Source: Spirochaetaceae bacterium (GTDB taxonomy: Bacteria > Spirochaetota > Spirochaetia > Treponematales > Breznakiellaceae). Taken from it: 6,109 nt of DNA. The DNA lies in NCBI GenBank assembly GCA_031290405.1, contig JAITNO010000050.1, positions 1 through 6,109 on the forward strand, written 5' to 3'. Below are positions 5,891 to 6,109 of this stretch, piece by piece; within the stretch, counting starts at the first letter, position 1; every line of letters begins with the position of its first letter. The notes below the pieces were generated by a model that was given only the letters and a program-made list of their open reading frames with translations, ran no database searches and had not been told where the DNA came from. A program made the translations under genes and the position numbers.

Positions 5891-5904
5891 GTGGGGGCCC
5901 CCAC
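5891..5904. repeat. Perfect 14-bp G5C5 palindrome just after the ATPase stop
   Basis: GTGGGGGCCCCCAC begins 2 bp after the stop codon (5886-5888) and is perfectly symmetric. As RNA it could form a 5-bp stem with a 4-nt loop, but there is no T-run after it. It is followed by a pyrimidine-rich stretch (about 5909-5932) with eight consecutive C. It could contribute to 3'-end formation or be incidental. Confidence 0.45.
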
Positions 5905-5939
5905 AACGCGCCTCCGCCCCCCCCTCTGCCCCACAAACA

Positions 5940-5965
5940 AGGCGGCCCACCTAAGGAGGCCGCCT
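5940..5965. terminator. Hairpin after the metal-resistance operon, probable terminator
   Basis: AGGCGGCC (5940-5947) pairs perfectly over 8 bp with GGCCGCCT (5958-5965) across a 10-nt loop, 51 bp after the ATPase stop. The + strand downstream (GCCGCG) has no T-run. On the minus strand the stem runs straight into TGTTTGTGG. The left flank and arm, CAAACAAGGCGGCC, closely match the left side of the hairpin after modC (CAAACAAAGGCGGCC), so this is likely a recurring 3'-end element in this genome. Confidence 0.5.
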
Positions 5966-5990
5966 GCCGCGTTGCGCCTCCGTGTCAAGT

Positions 5991-6039
5991 AAGCGCAGCC
6001 CGGCGGGCGCTTGGAGAGAGGGCGAAAACATGATAGCAT
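5991..6039 (+). promoter_or_regulatory. Possible promoter and inverted repeat before the last gene
   Basis: TTGGAG (6011-6016), a 17-bp spacer and TAGCAT (6034-6039) preceded by TG at 6031-6032 resemble an extended -10 promoter, with modest hexamer matches. A perfect 6-bp inverted repeat, AAGCGC (5991-5996) and GCGCTT (6007-6012), overlaps the -35 and could be an operator or a small hairpin. Position just upstream of a well-formed gene start is the main support. Confidence 0.35.
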
Positions 6040-6056
6040 TAACGGGTGGAGAGTTT

Positions 6057-6109
6057 ATGGCGACACTACAGTTTAACGACAACGACGACATCCTCGACAT
6101 CTGCTACGA
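6057..6109 (+). CDS. N-terminus of an unidentified gene, cut by the window end
   Basis: ATG 6057 is preceded at 5 nt by GGAG (6048-6051) within GGGTGGAGAG, a good ribosome binding site. Seventeen codons are visible: MATLQFNDNDDILDICY, an acidic start with an Asp/Asn run. The frame is open to the window edge. This is too little to assign a family, and I do not recognise it. The intergenic gap and its own promoter-like sequence suggest it is a separate transcription unit from the metal-resistance operon. Confidence 0.6.
   Translation, partial: MATLQFNDNDDILDICY

Noticed and set aside
3544..5950. Several minus-strand ORFs opposite the repressor and ATPase genes
   Set aside because: They mirror strong + strand genes in GC-rich DNA, where antisense frames stay open. 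None shows a recognisable domain or start signal.

Overview
This window looks like a bacterial chromosome segment from a GC-rich, probably diderm organism. ModA has a plain Sec signal peptide and no lipobox cysteine, which suits a free periplasmic binding protein. No lineage marker is present and I cannot name the genus. All recognisable genes run on the + strand with good GGAGG-type ribosome binding sites. No rRNA, tRNA, CRISPR array, insertion sequence or phage gene is visible.

Layout: (1) Positions 71-630 hold about 26.7 head-to-tail copies of a 21-bp unit with no indels. Each unit carries a 14-bp near-perfect palindrome. The array splits into two 13-unit blocks that differ by coupled changes on both arms of the palindrome. 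Several reading frames stay open through it only because 21 is a multiple of three. (2) Positions 631-846 are non-coding as far as I can tell and carry the probable modA promoter. (3) Positions 847-3410 are modA-modB-modC, a complete molybdate/tungstate ABC importer; modB and modC overlap by 4 bp. (4) Positions 3411-3561 hold a strong hairpin, then a promoter with an overlapping dyad operator. (5) Positions 3562-5888 are an ArsR/SmtB-family metal-sensing repressor followed after 2 bp by a PIB-2-type P-type ATPase (Zn/Cd/Pb exporter). (6) Positions 5889-6056 are intergenic with a G5C5 palindrome, a hairpin resembling the one after modC, and a possible promoter. (7) The first 17 codons of an unidentified gene begin at 6057 and run off the window.

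How they work together: ModA captures molybdate outside the inner membrane, ModB is the channel and ModC the ATPase, supplying Mo (or W) for molybdoenzymes. The second operon is a self-contained metal-resistance unit: the repressor should block its own promoter until Zn/Cd/Pb rises, then release it so the ATPase exports the metal. The two operons are both about metal homeostasis but show no shared regulatory sequence.

The least explained element is the phased palindrome array directly upstream of modABC. Its 21-bp period (two helical turns) and conserved dyad symmetry fit an array of protein-binding sites or a structured-DNA element at least as well as a coding repeat.
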